The translations under genes and the position numbers were made by a program. This document shows, piece by piece, positions 19,712-26,743 of a stretch of 64,000 nucleotides of DNA. The stretch is taken from positions 1-64,000 of the forward strand of contig JAEYPB010000077.1 of the NCBI GenBank assembly GCA_023411175.1, in the 5' to 3' direction. This stretch comes from Bacillota bacterium (GTDB lineage Bacteria > Bacillota > Clostridia > Christensenellales > Aristaeellaceae). The notes under the pieces are model-generated. The model worked only from the letters and a program-made list of their open reading frames with translations. It was not told the DNA's origin and ran no database searches. Each line of letters opens with the position of its first letter. The first letter of the stretch is position 1.

Positions 19712-20053
19712 ATGAAGACCACGAGAATCCTAGGCTACGTCGCGGGCATTTTGGCGGCGCTCGCGCTGGTGACCCTCGTCTTTGGCCTGATCCTCACGAT
19801 GAACCCCGAGCGGTTCCCCAATCTGACGCTCGGCTATAGCGCGTTGATCAGCGGAGTGGTCGCGGTGCTGATTTCGATCATTCCGGGCGTCGCGCACTTT
19901 GCTTTAAGGGCAAAGTTCCGCCGTCCCTTCCACGACGCAGGCGTACCGCGGGGCTTAAGGATCGCAGGGCGCGCCCTTTTGTGGGTGTGGGGGCTTGCGC
20001 TGGTCACAGGGGCCGCGCTGGCCGCCTACCTTTGGAGCCTGGGCTTCATTTAG
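19712..20053 (+). CDS. Small integral membrane protein, unknown
   Basis: A 113-residue protein that I do not recognise. It has three clear hydrophobic segments (about 8-28, 41-62, 88-110) separated by a basic loop (ALRAKFRRPFHDAG). The ATG at 19712 has GGAGGTGGCGT directly upstream. A TATAAT box at 19652-19657 lies about 55 bases before it, without a convincing -35. No functional residues stand out. Confidence 0.72.
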   Translation: MKTTRILGYVAGILAALALVTLVFGLILTMNPERFPNLTLGYSALISGVVAVLISIIPGVAHFALRAKFRRPFHDAGVPRGLRIAGRALLWVWGLALVTGAALAAYLWSLGFI

Positions 20054-20072
20054 GGAGGGTTTCGTTTCTGTC

Positions 20073-20101
20073 CACGCCGCAGGCCAACGCCTCGCGGCGT
20101 G
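20073..20101 (+). terminator. Stem-loop between small membrane gene and corA-like gene
   Basis: An 8-base-pair CACGCCGC/GCGGCGTG stem followed by TTTCT. It separates two convergent genes only 51 bases apart. Confidence 0.5.
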
Positions 20102-20104
20102 TTT

Positions 20105-20959
20105 CTATAGCCATTTTCGCTTTTTGAACAGCGCGATAGAGAGAACGACGATGGCGACGCTCAGCGCGATCACAAAAGCGTACCCGTGCGCCCAGGCAAA
20201 TTCCGGCATCTGAAGGTTCATTCCGTACCAGCCGACTAGGAGCGTCAGCGGCAGGAAGATGGCGGTGATGACGGTAAATGTCTTCATCAGGCTGTTCTGC
20301 TCGATGTCGATTTGTGCCTGATAAGCCTCTCGCACCTGCGACACGTAATCCCGCAGGCTTCGCACGTTTTCGTACAGCCGGTCGAGGCGCCCGTCCAGAA
20401 TGATGAAGTGGCGCAGGCTCTCGTCCGGAATCAACCGGTTTTCATTTTCCACCAAACCTTCAAAGATGGTGTTGAGCTGTTCATAATACCGCTTGAGCAC
20501 GAACAGCGTGCGCCGAAAGCGCGCCAGCGCGCTCGCCACCTGGCGTCGGGGCGATGTCAGAATGCCGTCCTCGACGGCGATGATCTCCTCCTCCAGCGCC
20601 TCCAGGCTGTCGGTATCGGCCTTGATCATCTCGTAAAAGAATCTGTGCAGCGCGTAAGCGACGCTGTCCTCCACCCCTGAAGGCGCGGTCTCCGACGGCG
20701 CGCGCATCAGCGCGGCGGCAGCGTTTTGCGCCTCGGCACTTTCAAACAGAAAAACGAGATCCTCCGCGTCAAAGTAGATCACGATCCGGGACGGCTCCTC
20801 CAGTGGACGCTTGACCAAATACCAATCGAAGGAGATCAGGTTGACGTCCCGGTGGCACTCAAACCGGTCCATCTGGTCGGACAGAATGTGGTTTGCGTAA
20901 AAGGCCGGGAGCCTTTCAAAAATCCCCGCCCGGTCCTCCAGAAGCAGCGTGGTCGGCAT
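20105..20959 (-). CDS. CorA-family magnesium/divalent metal channel
   Basis: This 284-residue protein has a long cytoplasmic N-terminal domain (1-220) rich in charged helices, two C-terminal membrane segments (about 223-245 and 256-276), and the CorA signature YGMN at about 243-246 followed by LQMPEF. CorA proteins form pentameric channels for Mg2+ or Co2+. It is shorter than E. coli CorA (316), which is normal for the CorA-like branch. The ATG has an AGGAGG leader. It lies just downstream of the second sugar-sensing operon but is separated by an 80-base gap. Confidence 0.88.
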   Translation of the reverse strand: MPTTLLLEDRAGIFERLPAFYANHILSDQMDRFECHRDVNLISFDWYLVKRPLEEPSRIVIYFDAEDLVFLFESAEAQNAAAALMRAPSETAPSGVEDSVAYALHRFFYEMIKADTDSLEALEEEIIAVEDGILTSPRRQVASALARFRRTLFVLKRYYEQLNTIFEGLVENENRLIPDESLRHFIILDGRLDRLYENVRSLRDYVSQVREAYQAQIDIEQNSLMKTFTVITAIFLPLTLLVGWYGMNLQMPEFAWAHGYAFVIALSVAIVVLSIALFKKRKWL

Positions 20960-21039
20960 GGCAGTATCCTCCTGTTTAACGCCGATAGGCGTTGGTCATT
21001 ACCCCTCGACTTGCCTGAAGGGAGTTGATGGAGCGTCCG

Positions 21040-22026
21040 TCAGTCGGCGGGCGGCAGCGATGCACGCGTCATCTTGGTGTAGGGAATCCAGACATACCGC
21101 CCATCCGTGACCGGGTAGCCGACGTTTTCCTCGGTAAGGGGCTGATCGTGTGCCAAAGCCAGTGAAAGATTGACCGTGGCGCGGCCCATATTAACCGCGT
21201 CGTTGAGCACTGTCCCCACCAGCACGCCTTCGCGCATCGCCTCGATGGCCTGCGCGGTAGCATCGACGCCGACGACCGGAATGAACCGCCCTGCCGTGAA
21301 ATATCCGGCGGCCTTCAGCGCATCGATCGCACCCAGCGCCATGTCGTCGTTGTTGGCGAACACCGCCTCGATGCCGGTGTAGGAAGCCAGCCACTCCGCC
21401 ATGACCTCCCGCGCTTCAGCGCGCTGCCAGTTGGCGGTTTCGGCGGCAATCATGGCGAGGTTAAACCCCGCTTCACGAAAAGCCTTTACGCAGTATTCTG
21501 TCCGAAGCTCCGCGTCGAGATCACCGATGCGCCCTTTCAGAATGACGCAGCGGATGACGCCGTCACCGTCCTTGTCCGCACCGGGATTGTCCCTGAAGTA
21601 CTCCGCCATCAACTCTCCCGCCATGATGCCCGACTGCTCGGCGCGCGTGCCGACGTAGTACCAACCTTCGGCAGGCATGTCCACGGCGTCGGGTTCGTTG
21701 TTGAAGAAAACCACGGAAAGGCCTCGGATTCCGGCTTTTTCCAGAATGAGCGGTGAGGATGCCGCATCCACCGTATTGACCGCCAGCACATCTACGCCGA
21801 GATCGAGGTGGCGGGATATCTCGCCGTTCTGTACTGACTGGTTGTTCTCTCCAAAGGTAATTTCGAGCGAGGCGCGGCCCTCCGCCGCTTGCACCATGGC
21901 CTCGCGGACGATGGACAGGAAAGTGTCGTCCTGACGGTAGAATTCTACCCCCACCACCGGCTGTGCCGCGGCAGGAGCCGCAGCGAAAACTGCCGCGAGT
22001 GCCAGCGCAATGAGTTTTAGGCGCAT
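21040..22026 (-). CDS. Galactose/glucose-binding protein (MglB-like), no adjacent transporter
   Basis: This 328-residue exported binding protein has a signal peptide (1-21, cleavage near AAA-Q) and no lipobox. It resembles E. coli MglB over its full length: VVFFNNEP, WYYVGTRAEQSGI, the EF-hand-like calcium loop DKDGDGVIR (about 151-159), VFANNDDMALGAIDALKAAG, GVDAT and GTVLNDAVN, all at sites that form the sugar and calcium pockets. D-galactose or D-glucose is therefore the likely ligand class. It is last in an operon with a membrane-anchored binding protein, a YesM kinase and a YesN regulator. No permease or ATPase accompanies it, so it may feed a sensor or a transporter encoded elsewhere. 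Confidence 0.88.
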   Translation of the reverse strand: MRLKLIALALAAVFAAAPAAAQPVVGVEFYRQDDTFLSIVREAMVQAAEGRASLEITFGENNQSVQNGEISRHLDLGVDVLAVNTVDAASSPLILEKAGIRGLSVVFFNNEPDAVDMPAEGWYYVGTRAEQSGIMAGELMAEYFRDNPGADKDGDGVIRCVILKGRIGDLDAELRTEYCVKAFREAGFNLAMIAAETANWQRAEAREVMAEWLASYTGIEAVFANNDDMALGAIDALKAAGYFTAGRFIPVVGVDATAQAIEAMREGVLVGTVLNDAVNMGRATVNLSLALAHDQPLTEENVGYPVTDGRYVWIPYTKMTRASLPPAD

Positions 22027-22050
22027 ACCTCACCCTCCCCGATGCTGTAT

Positions 22051-23013
22051 TCAGTGAATGAGCGGAAACGTCAGGTGTGCGTATTTTGAGTCAAGCGCAT
22101 CCTCGCTCATAACCATCGTCGCATCGACATATTGCACAGGCTCCGCGATCCGGCCGTAAACAAGGTTCATTGCGCATTCAACGCCCCTGTACCCGATTGC
22201 AAGGGGCGCACGGAGTACGGTAAAGCGGGCGGTTTCATCCACAAGACAATCGATATAGGTTTGATCGCAATCAAAACCCGCCAGCGCGATCCGGCCTTGC
22301 GCGTTGCTCTGCCTAAGTATCCCCGCAGCGCATTGAGACAGCGCGCCGTCCAGGCACAGCACCGCGCCCGGCTCCGTCATCCGAGCGATCAGCGCGCGCA
22401 CCCGCTCGTGCCGGGCAAACGGGTCATCCTCGTTGACCGTCTGTGCTTCGACCCCTATGCCATCGCGCTCCGCGGCGGCCATGGCCCCCTCAAGCCGCTC
22501 CAAATAAATCTCCCCTTCGGGATAGAGGATCATAAGCTGCCCCGCCCCGGAAAGATCAATCAGCGCATCCGCCGCCATGGCGCCCGAGGCGCGGTGGTCG
22601 GTACCCACATAGGGTGCGCTGCCCCGGTTATCTTCAAAGGCGTCCAGAAAAACCAGACGGACGTCGCGCGAGGCGCAGAGCCGGGCCGCGTCTTCCGCCG
22701 CGTCTTTGCTCACGGGCTTGAGAAGGATCGCGTCCGCGCCCTCGTCCATCCGCTGTGCGACGAGCGCCAGCTGCCGCTCTGCACCCTCGGATTCAGAGGG
22801 AACGGCATAAGTGAGCTCCGCGCCGAGCTCGAGCGCAGCCGTCTCCGCGCCCTCTCGAATGACCGCGGAATTCAGGCCGATGCCGGTGTCCAGAATCAGC
22901 GCGAGGGCGGGCCTTTCGGAAGGCGTCGCATCAGACCACGGGAAGTACCCCCATGCGAACAGGATTACCGCCACCAGCGCCGAGGCGGTCGCAACCCGAA
23001 TGGGATGCTTCAT
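22051..23013 (-). CDS. Membrane-anchored sugar-binding protein, probable sensor subunit
   Basis: This 320-residue protein has an N-terminal hydrophobic segment (about 8-25) with no cysteine and no clear cleavage site, so it is probably a membrane anchor. A type 1 periplasmic binding domain follows (about 36-300), with VGTDHRASGAMAADALIDL and ALAGFDCDQTYIDCL typical of LacI/RbsB-like folds. It overlaps the kinase gene by four bases (ATGA), which is unusual for a transport binding protein and points to a complex with the kinase. The nearest described arrangement is XylFII-LytS-YesN of Clostridium beijerinckii, where an anchored binding protein controls the kinase. The ligand cannot be told. ATG 23013 has AAGGAGG upstream. 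Confidence 0.85.
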   Translation of the reverse strand: MKHPIRVATASALVAVILFAWGYFPWSDATPSERPALALILDTGIGLNSAVIREGAETAALELGAELTYAVPSESEGAERQLALVAQRMDEGADAILLKPVSKDAAEDAARLCASRDVRLVFLDAFEDNRGSAPYVGTDHRASGAMAADALIDLSGAGQLMILYPEGEIYLERLEGAMAAAERDGIGVEAQTVNEDDPFARHERVRALIARMTEPGAVLCLDGALSQCAAGILRQSNAQGRIALAGFDCDQTYIDCLVDETARFTVLRAPLAIGYRGVECAMNLVYGRIAEPVQYVDATMVMSEDALDSKYAHLTFPLIH

Positions 23014-24749
23014 ACAGCGCCTCCTTTCGGAAGCCATGGCTGGCGGATTGTCACAAGCGTCCCTTCGTCGGGCTCACTCTCGATCTCAAGGCCGTAGTTC
23101 GGCCCGTAGGTCAGCCTGATCCGCTCGTGGACGTTGGTCACGCCGATGCCGCCGCTGCCGGACTGCTGCTTCAGAAGGCTCTCCGCCAGCTGGCGGTCCA
23201 TGCCGAGCCCATTGTCCCGGACGCGCATGACGAGGAATTTCCCTTCGACCAGGACATCGATCTGGACATGCCCCTCGCAGGTGGCAAAGTGGGCGAGGCC
23301 GTGGACGATGGCGTTTTCGACTATGGGCTGAAGAACCAGTTTGACGGTTTGCAGCGCGAGCGCCTCCGGGCGGGCATCAATCGAATAGGTGAATCGGTTT
23401 TTGAAACGGACCGACTGGATGATCAGGTAATTGCGCACGTGTTCGATTTCCTCCGCGACGGTGATGATGCTTCGCCCCTTGGAAATAGAAATGCGAAAAA
23501 GCCGCGCCAGCGCCGTGACCATCTGGATGGCCTCTCGGTTCTGGCCCCGCTCCTGCATCCAGACAATGGAATCCAGCGTATTGTATAGAAAATGCGGATT
23601 GATCTGCGCCTGCAGCGCATCCAGCTCATACAGGCGCTTTTGCTCCTGTTCCAGCACGATCTGGTGCATCAGCAGTTTGACCCGCCCCAGCATCAGGTGG
23701 AATGCGCTCGCCAGGTTCGCGATTTCCAAAAATCCCTCTTGAGGGATGTCCACGTTCAGTTCGCCGCCCTCTACGGACCGGACAATCTGCGTCAGGCGGT
23801 TCATCGGCCGGGCGATCGTTCGCCCGATGATGATCGCCACCGAAAGCGCCATGAGGATGCCCGCCGCGAGAAAAGCGACAATCGTCCTGAGCATCCTGCC
23901 GCCGGCGGCCATCACCTCGTCCATGTAGGATACGCCCACCAGGCGCCAGCGTGTGAAGCTCACCGTCTGAACGACGATATACCGTTCCCGTCCATTCAAA
24001 GTATCTTCGAATTCTCCAAACACATTTTTAAGGACCGGGTCGATATTCTCCTGCCGGATGCCGAGTTTGATCAGCGAAAGCTGATCGTGATAAATCAGCT
24101 CGGACTCGGGACCCAGAAGGTAGACGTATCCGCTTTCGCCCAGCTTGATCTGTGACAGCAGGTCGCTGATGGCGTTGAAGTGCATGTCCATCGAAAGCAC
24201 GCCCGTTTCCTCGCGGCCGAGGCGGCTGTAAGCCACTTGGGTCGACAGCGTGGCTACCCAGACGTAATGCCCGCTGTAGGCGCTCTGCAGGCGCGGCGGA
24301 GAAATGGAAACGGTGGAGGGACGAGTCGCAAGAGCCCGCCTGAACCACGCGGACTCGCGGATGTCAAGGGGGCTCTGCCTTTGTGCGGGCGTGGTGGCAA
24401 AGAGCACCGTTCCGTCTTCGGAGAACAACGCAAGGCTGGAAATATCCTCATTTTGCCGTTTGAGAAGAAGCAGATGTTCATTCAGCGAGGCGTCCATAAT
24501 GTCCGCTTCGTCTTGGGCGATGCTTTTAATGAGCGCCACGGTGTCCAGCGCGTCAGATATCAAGCCGCCCAGCGCCGCATTGGCCTGCGTGACGGTCTGC
24601 CGCGCTTGCATGACCGCGCTCTCTCGAACCATCTGACTGCTTTTCGCGGCAAGGCCCAGCATCACAACCATCAGCACCACCGCGACCATCAGCGTAGATG
24701 AACTGATGATCGCGGTTTGCAGGCTGCCTTCGCGCCATCTGCGCCACAT
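23010..24749 (-). CDS. YesM-type sensor kinase with dCache-like outer domain
   Basis: This 579-residue kinase has membrane segments at about 13-35 and 286-308, a large extracytoplasmic region (40-280) with dCache-like features (LALFSEDGTVLF, AWFRRAL, TGVLSMDMHFNAISDLL, GYVYLLGPESELIYH), a HAMP domain (309-365), a His_kinase domain with H386 in NPHFLYNTL, and an HATPase domain (VENAIVHG, DNGLGMD). Unlike the kinase at 14117, it seems able to bind a small ligand itself, and it also has two binding proteins in the same operon. It starts two bases after the regulator stop. Confidence 0.9.
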   Translation of the reverse strand: MWRRWREGSLQTAIISSSTLMVAVVLMVVMLGLAAKSSQMVRESAVMQARQTVTQANAALGGLISDALDTVALIKSIAQDEADIMDASLNEHLLLLKRQNEDISSLALFSEDGTVLFATTPAQRQSPLDIRESAWFRRALATRPSTVSISPPRLQSAYSGHYVWVATLSTQVAYSRLGREETGVLSMDMHFNAISDLLSQIKLGESGYVYLLGPESELIYHDQLSLIKLGIRQENIDPVLKNVFGEFEDTLNGRERYIVVQTVSFTRWRLVGVSYMDEVMAAGGRMLRTIVAFLAAGILMALSVAIIIGRTIARPMNRLTQIVRSVEGGELNVDIPQEGFLEIANLASAFHLMLGRVKLLMHQIVLEQEQKRLYELDALQAQINPHFLYNTLDSIVWMQERGQNREAIQMVTALARLFRISISKGRSIITVAEEIEHVRNYLIIQSVRFKNRFTYSIDARPEALALQTVKLVLQPIVENAIVHGLAHFATCEGHVQIDVLVEGKFLVMRVRDNGLGMDRQLAESLLKQQSGSGGIGVTNVHERIRLTYGPNYGLEIESEPDEGTLVTIRQPWLPKGGAV

Positions 24750-24751
24750 GG

Positions 24752-26350
24752 CTAATCGATATCCTTTCGCACCTGCGACGGCGAAATGCCGAAGTGCTTT
24801 TTAAACGAATAACTGAAATAGCTGGCCTCGCCCAGGCCGATTCTCTGGGCGATCTCCCCGGTTTTCATCGTCGTGGTCCGCAGCATTTCCATCGCTTTGT
24901 TCATTCGAAGGCCCGTCAGATACTGGTGGAACGTCTGCCCGGTTTCCCGTTTGAACAGCGCCCTCAGGTAGGCGGGACTGACGTTAAGCGCCTCGCAGAC
25001 GCGCTCAATGGATAGCGCGGCCTCGCCCAGACCCTGGTCGATCAGCCCCTGCGCCTGCCGGACGATCTGCGCGCCGTTCTCCCTGCGGCCGGCGCCGATG
25101 GCCTCGGCAACGTCCAGGCACAGCTTAAGAAGCAGTTCCTCCGCCCCGTCCAGGTCGCGGGCCTCCAAAAAATCCCGAACCAAGCTCCCGGATGAACTGT
25201 CTGCGGGGATCAAATCCACCTGCATATCCCGCGCCACCCGCATGACCTCGACAAACGCCTCCAACATATAGGTCTGATATTCGCCGAAGGAGATCTTTTC
25301 ACCCCTGAGTCTGTCGATGAGTACGCGAACCCGTTCCGCAATTTCGGCCTTCTGGCGCGTCCGGATGACCGCGGAAAGCATCGAGAGCGCACGGCTGTCC
25401 ATTTGAAGCGGCACGCCAAGCCTGGGCTTCAGGTCGCGAATGTAGATGACCGGGCTTTCGTCCACCAGCGCCCAGTGGTTGAGCGCCGTGATCGCCTGCG
25501 CACAGCTCGAAGGAATGTCCGACAGGTGCGCGCACATCTCGCCGACACCGGCGGTCACCGAAGCGCCAAGGTACTCTCGCACAACCGTCGATACCGTTTC
25601 CATCAAAACAAGAAGTTCGCTCATCGACTGCGGTTCCCGGAGCATCGCCAGCACCGCCACGCGCCCGTTGTAGTTGAATGCGTGGCATGAGACACGTTCG
25701 TCCAGCACCTCTCGAACGATCCGCACGACGGCCAGGCGCACGAGCTCCTCGTCCCCCGCAAGGCCATCCTCTCCGCCCGGCGCGATGCGCAGCACCGCCA
25801 CCGCGTAGCGCTCCGCATCGAGCGCCAACTCATAGCGCGCGGCGGCGGCGCGCACGCTGATGTCGTCCATCCCCCCGGACATGAGCGAACACAACAGCTG
25901 TTCCCGCAGAACGGGCAGACTATCGGAAAAAATCCGGTTCATCAGCTGTACGCTGTTGTGCCGCTGATGCTCATCGTCCAGCGCCCGCTTTGCCCTGGAC
26001 AGCACCTCCACAAATTCCGAGGCGCAAATCGGCTTGAGCACGTAGTCCGATATCCTGATCTGAATAGACTTTCGGGTGTACTCGAATTCGTCGTACCCGC
26101 TGACCACGATGTACTGCGTCATCGGCAGGAAAGCACGCATCCGCTCGACCATTTCCAAGCCGTCCATAAAGCGCATGCGAACATCGGTGATGACGAGATC
26201 CGGCCGCGTCTGCTCGGCGAGCATCAGTGCGTCCACCCCGTTGTCCGCCTCGGCAACCAACTGAAAACCGCAGGCTTCCCAGTCTACGATCTCCTTCATG
26301 CCCTCGCGTATCTCGGGCTCGTCGTCCACCAACATGAGTCGATACAGCAT
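24752..26350 (-). CDS. YesN-type response regulator, AraC-family output
   Basis: This 532-residue protein has a receiver domain with D9-D10, phospho-acceptor D56 in VITDVRMRFMDG and a KP motif in YVLKPIC. The long middle part (130-420) is poorly conserved. The C-terminal AraC domain (about 425-530) has LSIERVCEALNVSPAYLRALF and IGLGEASYFSYSFKKHFG. It is the first gene of an operon with the YesM kinase and two sugar-binding proteins. A good promoter lies upstream. It probably regulates sugar uptake or catabolic genes elsewhere, and possibly its own operon. Confidence 0.9.
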   Translation of the reverse strand: MLYRLMLVDDEPEIREGMKEIVDWEACGFQLVAEADNGVDALMLAEQTRPDLVITDVRMRFMDGLEMVERMRAFLPMTQYIVVSGYDEFEYTRKSIQIRISDYVLKPICASEFVEVLSRAKRALDDEHQRHNSVQLMNRIFSDSLPVLREQLLCSLMSGGMDDISVRAAAARYELALDAERYAVAVLRIAPGGEDGLAGDEELVRLAVVRIVREVLDERVSCHAFNYNGRVAVLAMLREPQSMSELLVLMETVSTVVREYLGASVTAGVGEMCAHLSDIPSSCAQAITALNHWALVDESPVIYIRDLKPRLGVPLQMDSRALSMLSAVIRTRQKAEIAERVRVLIDRLRGEKISFGEYQTYMLEAFVEVMRVARDMQVDLIPADSSSGSLVRDFLEARDLDGAEELLLKLCLDVAEAIGAGRRENGAQIVRQAQGLIDQGLGEAALSIERVCEALNVSPAYLRALFKRETGQTFHQYLTGLRMNKAMEMLRTTTMKTGEIAQRIGLGEASYFSYSFKKHFGISPSQVRKDID

Positions 26351-26427
26351 TGTTTCTGCCTTTCAGGATCGCGCGGCCCAAAGGTGAGGTGTCGGAGGCC
26401 GCGTGGCCTTAATCCACAACTTCCCAC

Positions 26428-26456
26428 ATTTTACCATGCATTTCCAATTTCGGCAA
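26428..26456 (-). promoter_or_regulatory. Promoter for the YesN-YesM-binding protein operon
   Basis: Minus-strand TTGCCG (26451-26456), 17-base spacer, TAAAAT (26428-26433). It lies about 78 bases upstream of the regulator ATG and just after a terminator-like hairpin. Confidence 0.6.
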
Positions 26457-26470
26457 CCGGAAGGGCAAAA

Positions 26471-26502
26471 CGGAAAGCCGCCCGCGTCTGCGGGCGGTTC
26501 CG
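26471..26502 (-). terminator. Probable terminator of the peptidoglycan-binding gene
   Basis: An 8-base-pair CCGCCCGC/GCGGGCGG stem with a GTCT loop, extended by CGGAA/TTCCG. On the minus strand it is followed by TTTTGCCC. It sits directly before the next operon's promoter. Confidence 0.6.
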
Positions 26503-26533
26503 ATAATTAACAAAAGCCCCGTGGGATTTCAAT

Positions 26534-26599
26534 CGTTCCCGGCGGCGTGTACGCCGGGAACGGGATAACGCCACCAGTACGATACTGGTGGCGTTATCC
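26534..26599. repeat. Two adjacent perfect inverted repeats
   Basis: The first has 11-base perfect arms (CGTTCCCGGCG) with a 7-base loop at 26534-26562. The second has 17-base perfect arms (GGATAACGCCACCAGTA) with a 3-base loop at 26563-26599. They touch each other without a gap. No T-run follows on either strand. Confidence 0.85.
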
Positions 26600-26659
26600 G
26601 TACCTTTGGTCATGCGCCGCCATTCCAGGGGAATTCAGGAGCGTAAGGGTTTCCACCTG

Positions 26660-26722
26660 CATCGGAAAAGCCGCAGGGTTTTTCGATGCTTTGAGCCCGG
26701 CGCGAAAGCGCCGAGCTCAAAG
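26660..26722. repeat. Two more adjacent stem-loops
   Basis: A 9-10 base-pair stem (CATCGGAAAA against TTTTTCGATG) at 26660-26688 is followed directly by one at 26689-26722 with arms CTTTGAGC/GCTCAAAG and inner CGGCGC/GCGCCG around a GAAA tetraloop. The second starts 22 bases after the stop of the minus-strand gene ending at 26744. Confidence 0.75.
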
Positions 26723-26743
26723 TGGGTCAGGCTCAGCGGGTCG

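Larger units (their letters stand above)
26351..26743. other. 393-base intergenic region with five stem-loops and one promoter
   Basis: No convincing gene is present. Read along the minus strand after the peptidoglycan-binding gene, it contains stem-loops at 26689-26722, 26660-26688, 26563-26599, 26534-26562 and 26471-26502, then the promoter at 26428-26456 of the regulator operon. Only 26600-26659 and the untranslated leader (26351-26427) hold nothing I could identify. The number and perfection of the hairpins is unusual for this window. Confidence 0.7.
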
